Source of the DNA: Caulobacter soli
GTDB lineage: Bacteria; Pseudomonadota; Alphaproteobacteria; Caulobacterales; Caulobacteraceae
DNA length: 64,000 nucleotides
Reading direction: 5' to 3'
Assembly (NCBI RefSeq): GCF_011045195.1
Contig: NZ_CP049199.1
Coordinates: 868,001-932,000 of the forward strand
Shown: in pieces, positions 7,928 through 17,539 of the stretch
Position numbering within the stretch: position 1 is the stretch's first letter
Layout of the letters: each line of letters opens with the position of its first letter
Position numbers and translations under genes: made by a program
Notes under the pieces: model-generated
What the model saw: only the letters and a program-made list of their open reading frames with translations
Database searches by the model: none
What the model was told of the DNA's origin: nothing

Positions 7928-9670
7928 ATGCGGGCATCGGTTATCGGCAAGCTGGGAGCGGCCGCCGCGCTGCTCGTCGGTCTCGGCGCGGCCTGGCCCG
8001 GGGGCACATTTACCCAGAGCGTCTCCCTCGGCGTCGGCAATGCGATCCCCATGGGGCATGAGTGGCTAACCCGAATGGCGGCGATCGAGGTGCTCGGCGT
8101 CTCACCGGTGGCGCCGCCCGACCAGCGCGACCCGAACGATCCGCGCCGGGGTTGGGGGCCGAGAACCGGCGGGGCCTGGAACATCGCTCTCAATACGCCG
8201 GGCGCGCAGGCCGAGGCCCAGCGTCTCAAGGGCCATGCGTGGAACGACACCCGCTACGCCTCGCGCTACAAGGCCGTTCATGACGCCATCATCGGCGAGC
8301 GATGGGTCGACTTCGCCGGCTACAACGTCATCACCGCCAAGACCTGCTGGGACGCCGTGGCGCAGGAGCCGGCGGACATCCAGTACGACCACTTCATGCG
8401 CCGCTACGACGACGTCGGCGGGGCGGGCGGGGTAAACGCCGCCAAGGCCTCGCAGCAGCGCTTCATCCAATACTTCGTCGCCGCCGCCACCGCGCCCAAG
8501 ACCGCGATCACGGTCTATGACGGCGGGGCCACCGGCTCGGCCGCGGTCACGGTCGACAAGAACTACTTCCTGTTCGGCCGGGCGGTGCACCTGTTCGAAG
8601 ACTCGTTCAGCTCCGAACACACCGTTCGCGTCCCGGAAGACAACTTCATCAAGGTCCGGCAGGTGAAGAGCTACGTGTGCGCGCTGGGATCCGAGCAGCA
8701 CACCCACGCGGTTTCGGCGATCCTGAACTATTCCAGCGGCGACGTGATCTGGAAGAACAACGTCGACAGCCGGCTCAATCCCACCTGGACCTCGTACAAG
8801 GCCAGCAACATGAAGCCGGTGGCCCTGGTGGCGACAGAGGCGACCAAGGATCTGTGGGCGGCCTTCATCCGCACCATGGGCCTACCCGCCGACCAGCGCG
8901 CGGACGCGGCGCGGAAGGAGGCCCAGACCCTCGTCGACCACTGGCTGAGCTACGACAAGGACGAAATGACGGGCTGGTACGACAACGAGTCCCATCGTGA
9001 CGCCAGCTACGTCCTGGCCGCTGGCCAGTCTGGCAAGGGCAAGACCCAGGCCCAGTGCATGGCGGGCCTCGATGTCGGGACGACCGACCAGATGACCTAT
9101 ATCCGCAAGCTGGAAGCCGACCAGAAGCAGTGCCTCTACAACGCCGTGCCTTGGGCCGGCTATCAGGACCAGTTCGATCCCCAGCTGCACACCTGGTTCT
9201 CATGGCGCTGGCGCAACGGGCCGACCGGGAAGCTGCTGGATCCGCCGGCGGGCTGGCAGATTCAGAACCAGCCGGCCGACACCGGAATCCGGGTGCGCAT
9301 CAAGAGCGTGGCCAACCAGCAGTACATGATCGCCCCTGGCGGCATTTCCAATGGCTCGTGGATCTACAACCGGCCCGGCGCGCCGCTCGACTTCGTCGTG
9401 GTCGGGCCCCAGAGCCAGGCGATGTTCCGGTCCGCCGCCGATCCGCTGCTGTTCCTGGACTATCGGGTCGCGGACGGAGCGATGAAGCTTTACGCGCCCG
9501 GTGTGATCGAACCCGCCAGCTACGATCTCAAGCCCGCGGGCCAGGGGCGCTCGATCCGCAGCACCTACTGGAACAACTATGTGTGGCTGAAGGGCGACGA
9601 GCCCTATCTGACGGGGGCGGGAAATCCCGGCAACGCCAACGCGCAGTGGAAGATCGAGGGTCTGCCCTGA
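7928..9670 (+). CDS. Secreted zinc-dependent phospholipase C/S1-P1 nuclease-like protein
   Basis: The 580-residue product begins with a signal peptide (positive start, AAAALLVGLGAAW core). The mature part has GHEWLTR with H44 and, near residues 219-232, AVHLFEDSFSSEHT, which is the spaced His/Asp/His pattern of the zinc phospholipase C and S1-P1 nuclease fold. More than 170 residues after the catalytic part look beta-rich and could be a lectin-like or ligand-binding domain. The substrate is not known. The gene stands alone, preceded by a 200-base intergenic stretch. An export role in phosphate or nutrient scavenging is inference. Confidence 0.6.
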   Translation: MRASVIGKLGAAAALLVGLGAAWPGGTFTQSVSLGVGNAIPMGHEWLTRMAAIEVLGVSPVAPPDQRDPNDPRRGWGPRTGGAWNIALNTPGAQAEAQRLKGHAWNDTRYASRYKAVHDAIIGERWVDFAGYNVITAKTCWDAVAQEPADIQYDHFMRRYDDVGGAGGVNAAKASQQRFIQYFVAAATAPKTAITVYDGGATGSAAVTVDKNYFLFGRAVHLFEDSFSSEHTVRVPEDNFIKVRQVKSYVCALGSEQHTHAVSAILNYSSGDVIWKNNVDSRLNPTWTSYKASNMKPVALVATEATKDLWAAFIRTMGLPADQRADAARKEAQTLVDHWLSYDKDEMTGWYDNESHRDASYVLAAGQSGKGKTQAQCMAGLDVGTTDQMTYIRKLEADQKQCLYNAVPWAGYQDQFDPQLHTWFSWRWRNGPTGKLLDPPAGWQIQNQPADTGIRVRIKSVANQQYMIAPGGISNGSWIYNRPGAPLDFVVVGPQSQAMFRSAADPLLFLDYRVADGAMKLYAPGVIEPASYDLKPAGQGRSIRSTYWNNYVWLKGDEPYLTGAGNPGNANAQWKIEGLP

Positions 9671-9766
9671 GCGATCGCCGACCTCGGGCTTGAACGGGGC
9701 GCGCGGCGCAGCGTTCAAGCCCGGGCGCGGGGGATCCCCCGCCTTGGCCGTCCGGAAGGCGAGAGG

Positions 9767-10264
9767 CTAGCTCAGCGGGCTGACATAGGGGCTGACCAGA
9801 CCCAACGGCACGGCCGTGGAGTTCTTGACGCCGCGGATGACGATCCGGCTTTCGATGTTGCTGACCAGGCCCAGCGACAGCAGCTTGTCGCGCAGGAACT
9901 CGTCGAAGGCGCGCATGTCGCGGGTGACGATGCGCAGCTCGTAGTCGGCCGCGCCGGTCACGGTGGCGCACTGCACCACCTCGGCCCACTTGCCCACGGC
10001 CTGCTCGAACACCTCGAGGTTTTCCTTGGTCGGCAGCGACAGCTTGGCGGTGCAATAGACCTCGAAACCCAGGCCCAGCTTTTCGCGGTCGAGGATCGTC
10101 ACGCGGCGCTGAATCACGCCCGCGTCTTCAAGGCGCTTGATCCGGCGCCAGCACGGGCTGGAAGACAGCCCGACTCGCTCCGCGATCTCCGCGACGGACA
10201 GTCCGGCGTCGTGTTGGATGAGATCCAGGATCTTGGCATCCACGGCGTCGAGTTGTTCGGACAA
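9767..10264 (-). CDS. Lrp/AsnC family transcriptional regulator
   Basis: The 165-residue protein has an N-terminal winged helix-turn-helix (LDLIQHDAGLSVAEIAERVG, then SSSPCWRRIKRLEDAGVI) and a C-terminal RAM ligand-binding domain. I chose the TTG at 10264 because a strong GGAGGAAA ribosome site lies directly upstream and homology begins there; longer in-frame starts add unrelated residues. It is divergent from the indolepyruvate oxidoreductase gene across 142 bases. This arrangement is typical of an AsnC member that controls its neighbour in response to an amino acid. Confidence 0.92.
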   Translation of the reverse strand: MSEQLDAVDAKILDLIQHDAGLSVAEIAERVGLSSSPCWRRIKRLEDAGVIQRRVTILDREKLGLGFEVYCTAKLSLPTKENLEVFEQAVGKWAEVVQCATVTGAADYELRIVTRDMRAFDEFLRDKLLSLGLVSNIESRIVIRGVKNSTAVPLGLVSPYVSPLS

Positions 10265-10406
10265 GATTTCCTCCCCCCAGAGGGTGATTGGCGCGCTGAT
10301 CTTGCGCAAAGCGGCCTTGAGTCGGGCACACCTTGGGCAAACAATTTCCCCGTTTCTATAAGATATTGCTGAGCGGGCAGGAAGACCCGGGAGGAATTTT
10401 TTTGCT

Positions 10407-13400
10407 ATGCGGCACTCGGAAGTCACGCTCGACGACAAATATCTGCTCGAAGATGGTCGCGCGTTCATCACCGGCGTGCAGGCGCTGATCAGAATCCTCC
10501 TCGATCGAAAGCGCCTCGACACCCGGGCCGGACTCAATACGGCGGGCTTCCTTTCCGGCTATCGCGGCTCGCCCCTCGGGGGACTGGACCAGCAGGCCGC
10601 GCGCCTCTCCAAACTGCTCGGCGCCCATGACGTGGTCTTCAAGGAAGGCCTGAACGAGGACCTGGCCGCCACGGCGGTCTGGGGCAGCCAGCAGGCCAAC
10701 CTGTTCCCGGGCGCGACGCACGATGGCGTCTTCGGCATGTGGTACGGCAAGGCGCCGGGCGTGGACCGCACCGGCGACGTCTTCAAGCACGCCAATTTCG
10801 CCGGAACCTTCCCAACCGGCGGCGTGCTGGCCGTGGCCGGCGACGACCACGCCTGCAAGAGCTCGACCCTGCCGTCGCAGTCGGAATTCGCCTTCCAGGA
10901 CTTCGAGATGCCGGTGCTGTCGCCGGCCGACGTGCAGGAGGTGCTCGACTACGGCTTGCTGGGCATTTCCATGTCGCGCTTCAGCGGCCTGTGGACCGGC
11001 ATGATCGCCCTGGCCGACACCATGGACAGCGGCGTGACCATCGACGTCTCGCTGGACCGCCACAAGCTGGTCATTCCCGACTTCTCGATGCCGCCCGGCG
11101 GGTTGGGCATCCGGCTGAAGGACCAGCCGATGGAGAAGGAGCGGCGGCTGCGCCTGCACAAGATCCCCGCCGCCCTGGCCTTCGCCCGCGCCAACGGCAT
11201 CGACCGCGTGGTGCTGGGCGCCCAACATGTGCGTGTCGGCAAGGCGCGCCTGGGCATCGTCTGCCAGGGCCAGGCCTACAAGGACGTGCTGGAGGCCTTC
11301 ACGGCCATGGGCATGAGCCTTGAGGAGGCCGCCGACCTGGGCGTGTCGATCTACAAGGTCGGCATGCCGTGGCCGCTGGAGCCCCTGGGCATCCGCGCCT
11401 TCGCCGCGGGCCTGGAGACCCTGATGGTCATCGAGCACAAGCGCGGGCTCATCGAGCCTCAGGCGCGCGCCGCCCTCTACGACCTGCCGGCCCACGCCCG
11501 TCCCCGGATCATCGGCAAGCTGGATGAGCACGGCCACCCGCTGCTGTCGGAGCTGGGCTCGCTGTCGGTGGCCGAAATCGCCCTGGCCATCTACGACCGC
11601 CTGCCGCCCGGCCCGCACATGGAGCGGGCCCAGGCCTATCTGAACCGGGTCTCGGCCGCCGGCGTCGCCGCCGTCAGCCTGGCCGCCGACCAGGCCCGCA
11701 AGCCGTTCTTCTGCTCGGGCTGCCCGCACAACACCTCGACCAAGCTGCCCGAGGGCAGCCGCGCCCTGGCCGGCATCGGCTGTCACTATATGGCCGGGTT
11801 CAACGACCCGATGACCGACCTCAACACCCACATGGGCGGCGAAGGCCTGACCTGGGTGGGGGCCGCGCCCTTCACCACCGAAAAGCACGTCTTCCAGAAC
11901 CTGGGCGACGGCACCTACAATCACTCCGGATCCCTGGCGATCCGGGCGGCGATCGCGGCCGGGGCCAACATCACCTACAAGCTGCTGTTCAACGACGCGG
12001 TCGCCATGACCGGCGGCCAGCGGGCCGAGAGCGGCTTCACCCCGGCCCAGATCACCCGCCAGCTGGCCAGCGAAGGCGTGGCCAAGACGGTGATCGTGGT
12101 CGACGAGCTGGAGCGCTATCAGGGCGTCACCGATCTCGCCCCCGGCGTCGAGGTCTTCCCGCGCTCCGAGCTGATGAGCGTGCAGAAGATGCTGCGCGAC
12201 ACGGCCGGCACCACGGTGCTGCTCTACGACCAGACCTGCGCCACCGAAAAGCGCCGCCGTCGCAAGCGCGGCACCATGGCCAAGGCCACCAAGCGGGTGT
12301 TCATCAACCCGCTGGTCTGCGAAGGCTGCGGCGACTGCTCGATCAAGTCCAACTGCGTGTCGGTCGAGCCGCTGAACACCGAGTTCGGCCGCAAGCGCAA
12401 GATCAACCAGTCGAGCTGTAACCAGGACTACAGCTGCGTCGACGGCTTCTGCCCGTCGTTCATCACCCTGGAAGGGGCCGAGAACACCAAGGCCAAGAAG
12501 GCTCCGGCCCTGACGGCCGACTCGACGCCCCTGCCGGTGTTCGAGGACTTCCACGGCGTGCGGAAGATCATCTTCACCGGCGTGGGCGGCACGGGCGTGA
12601 CCACCGTGGCCTCGATCCTGGCCATGGCGGCCCATGTCGACGGCCGCTCGGGCAGCGTGGTCGACATGACGGGCCTGGCCCAAAAGGGCGGCTCGGTGTT
12701 CAGCCACGTCAAGATCGGCGAGACCGAGGAGACGGTGGTCGGCGGCCGCGTGCCCGCCGCCAGCGCCGACGTGCTGATCGCCTGCGACATGCTGGTGGCC
12801 GCCTCGCCCGAGGGCCTGTCGCTGTACGCCAAGGACCGCACCGCCGCCTTCGGCAACAGCGACTTCGCGCCCACGGCCGACTTCGTCACCAGCCGCGACG
12901 TACGCTTCGACAGCGGGGCCATGGCCCGCCGGATCAAGGGCGCGACCAAGTCGTTCGACGCCTGCCCGGCCCAGCATCTGGCCGAGACCCAGTTCGGGGA
13001 CGCCATCTTCGCCAACATGATCATGGTCGGCTTCGCCTGGCAGCGCGGCGTGATCCCGCTGTCCAGCCGGGCGGTCTATCGGGCGATCAAGCTGAACGGC
13101 GTGGACTACGAGTCCAACCTGGCCGCCTTCGAGCTGGGCCGGAAAGTGGCGCACGACCCGGCTTCGATGGGGCCGCGAGACGCCGATGTGCCGACGCCGG
13201 AGACGATGTCGCTGGACGAGCTGATCGCCAAGCGCACGGCCGATCTCGTCGCCTACCAGAACCAGGCCTATGCCGACCGCTACGCCGCCAAGGTGGCCAA
13301 GGTCCGTTCGGCCGAAGTGGCCAACGGCGGCGAGGAGAAGGGCCTGCCCCTGACCCGCGCGGCGGCCGTGAACCTCTACAAGCTGATGGCCTACAAGGAT

Positions 13401-13844
13401 GAATACGAGGTCGCCCGGCTCTATACCGACGGCCGGTTCGCGGCCGAGTTGGCCGGGACCTTCAAGGGCGGCAAGGCCAAGGTCTGGCTGGCCCCGCCGA
13501 TCATCGGCGCCAAGAACAAGGACGGCACGCCGCGCAAGATGGCCTTCGGCGGCTGGATGCTCGACTACGCCTTCCCGCTGATGGCCAGGATGAAGGGCCT
13601 GCGCGGCGGTCCGCTGGACGTGTTCGGCGGCACGGAAGAGCGCCGCATGGAGCGCGGCCTGATCGCCGACTACGAGACCACGCTGGACCGCCTGGCCGGC
13701 GGCCTGACGCCCGAGCGCCTGCCCCTGGCGGCCCGCATCGCCGCCGTCCCGCAGGACATCCGCGGCTATGGCCACGTCAAGGACGCGGCGGTGGTCAAGG
13801 CCAAGGCCGAAGCGGCGACGCTGTGGTCGCAGTGGGAGGGGTGA
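10407..13844 (+). CDS. Fused indolepyruvate ferredoxin oxidoreductase
   Basis: This 1145-residue enzyme oxidatively decarboxylates 2-oxo acids from aromatic amino acids to acyl-CoA using thiamine diphosphate and iron-sulfur clusters. Alpha- and beta-type parts, separate in archaea, are joined. The N-terminal half holds the thiamine-binding domains (GYRGSPLGGLDQ near 45-56, HMGGEGLTWVGAAPF near 475). A cysteine-rich cluster follows (CEGCGDCSIKSNC, then CNQDYSCVDGFCPS), then the gamma domain (FTGVGGTGVTTVASILA). The ATG follows GGGAGGAAT. It is divergent from an AsnC regulator, which probably controls it. Confidence 0.93.
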   Translation: MRHSEVTLDDKYLLEDGRAFITGVQALIRILLDRKRLDTRAGLNTAGFLSGYRGSPLGGLDQQAARLSKLLGAHDVVFKEGLNEDLAATAVWGSQQANLFPGATHDGVFGMWYGKAPGVDRTGDVFKHANFAGTFPTGGVLAVAGDDHACKSSTLPSQSEFAFQDFEMPVLSPADVQEVLDYGLLGISMSRFSGLWTGMIALADTMDSGVTIDVSLDRHKLVIPDFSMPPGGLGIRLKDQPMEKERRLRLHKIPAALAFARANGIDRVVLGAQHVRVGKARLGIVCQGQAYKDVLEAFTAMGMSLEEAADLGVSIYKVGMPWPLEPLGIRAFAAGLETLMVIEHKRGLIEPQARAALYDLPAHARPRIIGKLDEHGHPLLSELGSLSVAEIALAIYDRLPPGPHMERAQAYLNRVSAAGVAAVSLAADQARKPFFCSGCPHNTSTKLPEGSRALAGIGCHYMAGFNDPMTDLNTHMGGEGLTWVGAAPFTTEKHVFQNLGDGTYNHSGSLAIRAAIAAGANITYKLLFNDAVAMTGGQRAESGFTPAQITRQLASEGVAKTVIVVDELERYQGVTDLAPGVEVFPRSELMSVQKMLRDTAGTTVLLYDQTCATEKRRRRKRGTMAKATKRVFINPLVCEGCGDCSIKSNCVSVEPLNTEFGRKRKINQSSCNQDYSCVDGFCPSFITLEGAENTKAKKAPALTADSTPLPVFEDFHGVRKIIFTGVGGTGVTTVASILAMAAHVDGRSGSVVDMTGLAQKGGSVFSHVKIGETEETVVGGRVPAASADVLIACDMLVAASPEGLSLYAKDRTAAFGNSDFAPTADFVTSRDVRFDSGAMARRIKGATKSFDACPAQHLAETQFGDAIFANMIMVGFAWQRGVIPLSSRAVYRAIKLNGVDYESNLAAFELGRKVAHDPASMGPRDADVPTPETMSLDELIAKRTADLVAYQNQAYADRYAAKVAKVRSAEVANGGEEKGLPLTRAAAVNLYKLMAYKDEYEVARLYTDGRFAAELAGTFKGGKAKVWLAPPIIGAKNKDGTPRKMAFGGWMLDYAFPLMARMKGLRGGPLDVFGGTEERRMERGLIADYETTLDRLAGGLTPERLPLAARIAAVPQDIRGYGHVKDAAVVKAKAEAATLWSQWEG

Positions 13845-13921
13845 GGCTCACCCCTTCGACTGGCGACAGGGCTTCCACCTATCTCCGTCTTCCCGGCGAA
13901 GGGGCGTCTGACTGGTACGTT

Positions 13922-15241
13922 CTAGACGCGGTTGGCCTTCGCGATCCCCGCCAGCACCGCCGCGCTGGGCTTGGGCGTGCGCTTGAAGGTCGCGCGGTCC
14001 ACCTCGCACAGGCCGAAGTGTTTGCTGTAGCCGAAGATCCACTCGAAATTGTCCAGTAGCGACCAGTGGACATAGCCCAGCACGGGCACGCCGGCCGCCA
14101 CGACCTTCTGCAGTTCGGCCAGGGACTCCGGGATGAACTTGGCGCGGATGGCGTCGTCCGGCGTCCCCACGCCATGCTCGGTGATCATGACCGGCAGGCC
14201 CGTGGCTTCGTGCACATAGCGCACGGACCCGGCCAGCGACGGCGCATAGACCTCCACGCCCATTTCGCTGATCGGAACGCCCTTGGGCGGCGGCAGCACG
14301 CCCGTCGCGGTGTATTCGGCCCGGGCGTAGTTCTGCGCGCCGACGAAGTCGTCGCCTTTGATGGCGTCCAGCCAGGCGCCGTAATAAAGCGCCCGCTTCT
14401 GGTCGCGCAGGCTGTTTTCGCCCACGGCCTGATCGTCGGAGACCGTCAGGCTGACGCCGACCGGCAGGTCGCCGCGCACGGCCTTGATCGCCGCGCGACC
14501 GGCCTTGTGCGCCGCCAGCAGGTTGGTCTGGGTGAGCGAGATGTCGTTCAACTGCGGGATCATCCCGTTGCGGAAATTGGTCGATCCGCAGGCGCGGCCG
14601 GCGGCGGCGTTCATCTGCTCGACCAAGGCGATCGCCTGCGGGGGCAGGGCGGCGGCGATCACCGCGATCATGTTCGGCTCGTTCAGCGTGACGGCGTAGC
14701 CCATGCCGGCGGCCAGGCGCCGCGCGGCCTTGTCGCAATAGCGGGCGAAGAGGTCGGCCGCCTCGGGGCTGGTCCAGCCGCCCAGGGCCGCGAACCAGCG
14801 CGGCAGCGAGAAGTGCGAGAAGGTGACCATCGGCGTGATACCGCGCGCATGGCAGCCGTCGATGATACGGGCGTAGTGGTCGAGCGCGGCCTGCGAGAAC
14901 TCGCCCTGGGCCGGCTCGATCCGCGCCCATTCCAGCGAGAAGCGATAGGTGTCGAGATTCAGCGCCTTGACCAGGTCCAGATCGGTTGCCCAAAGCTCGA
15001 AGCTGTTGCAGGCGTCGCCGGACGACTGCTGGAACAGGGTCGGCTGGATGTGTTCGAGCAGCCAGATGTCGCTGCCGACGTTGCCGCCCTCGACCTGGTG
15101 GCCGGCCGTGGCCGCGCCCCATCGGAAGCCGGCCGGAAATCCCGCGCGCGTGGCGGCCTGAGCGCTCCCGGCCGTCAGGGTGGCCGACATCGCCGCCGCC
15201 GCGCCCGTGGCCGCCAGCATCGTTCGACGATCCATGTCCAT
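13922..15241 (-). CDS. Exported GH1 beta-glucosidase
   Basis: This glycoside hydrolase family 1 enzyme cleaves beta-glucosides. The first 30 residues are a Tat-type signal (MDMDRRTMLAATGAAAAMSA, then AQA), so it is exported folded to the periplasm. The acid/base glutamate lies in TLNEPN and the nucleophile in ITEHG, where most family members have ITENG. The 439-residue length is normal. The gene lies 57 bases after the TetR gene on the same strand and is probably co-transcribed with it from a promoter overlapping a large palindrome at 15912-15943. The natural sugar is unknown. Confidence 0.92.
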   Translation of the reverse strand: MDMDRRTMLAATGAAAAMSATLTAGSAQAATRAGFPAGFRWGAATAGHQVEGGNVGSDIWLLEHIQPTLFQQSSGDACNSFELWATDLDLVKALNLDTYRFSLEWARIEPAQGEFSQAALDHYARIIDGCHARGITPMVTFSHFSLPRWFAALGGWTSPEAADLFARYCDKAARRLAAGMGYAVTLNEPNMIAVIAAALPPQAIALVEQMNAAAGRACGSTNFRNGMIPQLNDISLTQTNLLAAHKAGRAAIKAVRGDLPVGVSLTVSDDQAVGENSLRDQKRALYYGAWLDAIKGDDFVGAQNYARAEYTATGVLPPPKGVPISEMGVEVYAPSLAGSVRYVHEATGLPVMITEHGVGTPDDAIRAKFIPESLAELQKVVAAGVPVLGYVHWSLLDNFEWIFGYSKHFGLCEVDRATFKRTPKPSAAVLAGIAKANRV

Positions 15242-15298
15242 GAGTGTTCCTTCCCTTCGAGATCAGGCGGTCTGAGCGCCGCCGCTTGTGTTTCGCGT

Positions 15299-15892
15299 CT
15301 AGGGCGTTGGTCGCAGCAGCTTGTCGGCCAGCTTGTCCCACTCGCCGACCAGGTCGAACGCCTGCTGGTCGCGCAGCCACTGCAGCTCCAGTCCGTCGAG
15401 GGCGGCCAGCACCTGGCGCGCCAGGCTGTCGGCGTCGGTGTCGATCACGCCCAGCAGGCGGGTGAACATCTGGTGAGCCGCCGTGTCGCGTTGCCGGAAA
15501 TAGGCGTGGGCCGGATGGTCGGGCGCCATCGCCTCGACCCGCAGCATGGCGTAGAGGCGGACGAACTCCGGCTTTTCCCTGTTGCGCTGGACCAGGGCGC
15601 GCAGGATGTGGCGCACGGCCAGCGGCGTGCGCCGGGCGGGATCGGCCGCCTCGCCCAGGGCGGCGGCGATGGCGATCTCGTCCTGCCGGTCCCGCTCGTC
15701 CAGCACCGCGGTCAGCAGGGCCGCCTTCGAGCCGAAGTGATGCAGCAGGCCCGCGTCGGTCATCTCGCAGCGGACGGCCAGGTCCTTGATGCTGAAGCCG
15801 TGAAAGCCCTTGTCGCCGATGATCTCGACCGCGGCGGCCAGGATGAGGGCGCGCCGGTCGTCCTTGCTCATGCGGATGTGGCTGCGGCTCAT
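15299..15892 (-). CDS. TetR family transcriptional regulator
   Basis: The 197-residue protein has the TetR helix-turn-helix at the N-terminus (ILAAAVEIIGDKGFHGFSIK, then DAGLLHHFGSKAALL) and a variable ligand-binding C-terminus. It is the first gene of a likely pair with the GH1 glucosidase. Upstream of its start, at 15912-15943, is a perfect 13-base inverted repeat that is almost certainly its own operator. The inducer is probably a glucoside or its aglycone, by inference from the neighbour. Confidence 0.92.
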   Translation of the reverse strand: MSRSHIRMSKDDRRALILAAAVEIIGDKGFHGFSIKDLAVRCEMTDAGLLHHFGSKAALLTAVLDERDRQDEIAIAAALGEAADPARRTPLAVRHILRALVQRNREKPEFVRLYAMLRVEAMAPDHPAHAYFRQRDTAAHQMFTRLLGVIDTDADSLARQVLAALDGLELQWLRDQQAFDLVGEWDKLADKLLRPTP

Positions 15893-15911
15893 GGCGGGCG
15901 GCTCGTCCCAA

Positions 15912-15943
15912 AAACCTTACCTAGCGATCACTAGGTAAGGTTT
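15912..15943 (-). promoter_or_regulatory. TetR operator palindrome
   Basis: Perfect arms AAACCTTACCTAG and CTAGGTAAGGTTT are separated by 6 bases. The site lies 20 bases upstream of the TetR start codon and shortly after the end of the membrane-protein gene, so it sits where it would block transcription of the tetR-GH1 pair. Confidence 0.85.
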
Positions 15944-15973
15944 CGGCGGCCGTCAAGGTGGGCGCGGGCTCGT

Positions 15974-17092
15974 CTATCGCTGCGCCGTGCCGTCGGACCG
16001 GTCGGGCTTGACGCCGGTGGCGCGGATGTTGGTCACCGACTGCAGGGTCCCGAACCAGAACGGCGAGCCCAACGAAACGGCCAGGCCGGTGATCGCCAGG
16101 CCCAGAAGGGTCAGGAAGATCTTCACCGTCGCGCTCCAGCCGCTGCGATAGGGCGCGGCGCAGGTGGACGTCGGCCGCTTGCTGGGCGGCAGCGACTTCA
16201 GCGGCTGGTGGACCAGCGCGCACAGGCTTTCCTGGCTCCAGCCGATCGGCAGGGGCAGTTCCTGGGCCAGCGCCGCGCCTTTCTCTTCGCCGTCGCAGGC
16301 GCATTCGGGCGCCGCGTCCCCGGTGTCCGAGGGCGCGGCGGTCTCGTCAGTGGCGGCGGTCGGGGCCGGGGCGGTCAGGCGCGTCTGCAGGCCTCGCGCG
16401 TCCTCGGCGCTCTGGGCCGACTGCGAGGCCTGGGCCACCAGGCCGGCGCGGGCCACGGGGTCGCGCCACAGGTTGTCGATCAGCTGTATCGAATTGACGT
16501 TGAAGGCCAGGGCCACGGCGAAACCGGCCCAGAAGGTCAGTCGCTGGATCCAGCGCTTGTAGGCGCCGCTGGTGCGGTCCATGGCCCGATCGAACCAGGT
16601 GGCTACGTTGGTCTGGAACACATCGAGCTTGCCCTCGGCGTCGTCCAGCATCGGCAGCAGGGCGTTCTTCAGCCGCTCGTTGTTCTCGATGCCGGCCACG
16701 GCGGTCTTCAGCTGGGTGAAGCTGAGGTGGGCGGTCTCGGACGGCTTCAGCGTCTCGGTCAGGGCCAGGGCGAAGGTCTTGCCCGGGATGTAGGATGGCG
16801 CGTTCTTCAGCAGCGCGCCGCGCTGGGTGCAGTGGTCTTCGGCGGTGTTGTGGGATTTCAGGGCGCTGATCAGCGGGTGGTTCCAGACCGCGCACATCTC
16901 GGGCGACCACTCGCCGGTCTTCTTCTCGGTCCCGTCGCCGCCCAACAGGCTCTGCACCCGCTGCAGCAGATATTCGCTGCGCTTGTTGAGGAAGCTGGAG
17001 ACGTATTCGTTCATCGCGGTGACGAACAGGCTGACCAGCAAATAGACGAAGATCAGCCCGATCGCGACGTCGAGCGCGGCGCCGAAGTTCAT
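15974..17092 (-). CDS. Membrane protein of unknown function
   Basis: The 372-residue product starts with a hydrophobic segment (LDVAIGLIFVYLLVSLFVTA). A long polar, helical stretch follows, then a second membrane segment near 195-215 (FWAGFAVALAFNVNSI), a loop rich in alanine, threonine and cysteine, and a third membrane segment near the C-terminus (IFLTLLGLAITGLAVSLG). I do not recognise the family. I chose the ATG at 17092, which follows GGGAAGGGC; the longer frame upstream is antisense to the ParDE genes. It is divergent from parD. Confidence 0.75.
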   Translation of the reverse strand: MNFGAALDVAIGLIFVYLLVSLFVTAMNEYVSSFLNKRSEYLLQRVQSLLGGDGTEKKTGEWSPEMCAVWNHPLISALKSHNTAEDHCTQRGALLKNAPSYIPGKTFALALTETLKPSETAHLSFTQLKTAVAGIENNERLKNALLPMLDDAEGKLDVFQTNVATWFDRAMDRTSGAYKRWIQRLTFWAGFAVALAFNVNSIQLIDNLWRDPVARAGLVAQASQSAQSAEDARGLQTRLTAPAPTAATDETAAPSDTGDAAPECACDGEEKGAALAQELPLPIGWSQESLCALVHQPLKSLPPSKRPTSTCAAPYRSGWSATVKIFLTLLGLAITGLAVSLGSPFWFGTLQSVTNIRATGVKPDRSDGTAQR

Positions 17093-17236
17093 GATGCCCT
17101 TCCCTGGGGCTGGCTCCCGCGACCAGCATGCCTCAACCTTGTCGAGCAAGGTTTCACAGCTCTCGAAAAAGGGCAATGAAGGGCGCGTACGTCGCCGACG
17201 GGTGGCGCGGGCGCGGGGGCGTGATAGGCTGAGGCC

Positions 17237-17539
17237 ATGAACAAGCCCGTTCGCCCTGGATCCGTGGCCGTCAACCTGGCGCCGGACGACGCCTTCGATC
17301 TCGAGGCGAGAGTCGCGCGAGGTGAGTTCTCGTCGCTGGATGAGGCGGTCGCCGCCGAATTGGCCGAACTGAACTATCGCCGGGCTTCGGAGATCATGGG
17401 GGGATCCGAGAAGCTCGAACGTTTCCTCAACGAACTTGAAGCCGAGTCGATCGATCCCAAGGACTACTTGGACGCGGGCCTCGTCTTTGACGAATTGCTG
17501 GCGGACCTGAAGGCGCGCGCCGAGGCCGCTGGCGAGTGA
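17237..17539 (+). CDS. parD: ParD-like antitoxin
   Basis: The 100-residue acidic protein sits directly before a ParE toxin gene and overlaps it by 4 bases. Its N-terminus (SVAVNLAPDDAFDLEARVAR) fits a ribbon-helix-helix DNA-binding domain and the rest is the helical toxin-binding tail. In this family the antitoxin, alone or with toxin, represses its own promoter. Identification relies partly on the neighbour, since the DNA-binding part is diverged. Confidence 0.8.
   Translation: MNKPVRPGSVAVNLAPDDAFDLEARVARGEFSSLDEAVAAELAELNYRRASEIMGGSEKLERFLNELEAESIDPKDYLDAGLVFDELLADLKARAEAAGE

Noticed and set aside
10321..10345. GCAAACAATTTCC as a third fatty-acid operator before the oxidoreductase gene
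   Set aside because: Only the left half matches; the spacing to the next GTTTC is wrong for the CAAAC-N4-GTT pattern.
10356..13775. A 1139-residue frame antisense to the indolepyruvate oxidoreductase
   Set aside because: Shadow of the real gene with low-complexity His/Gly/Gln composition.
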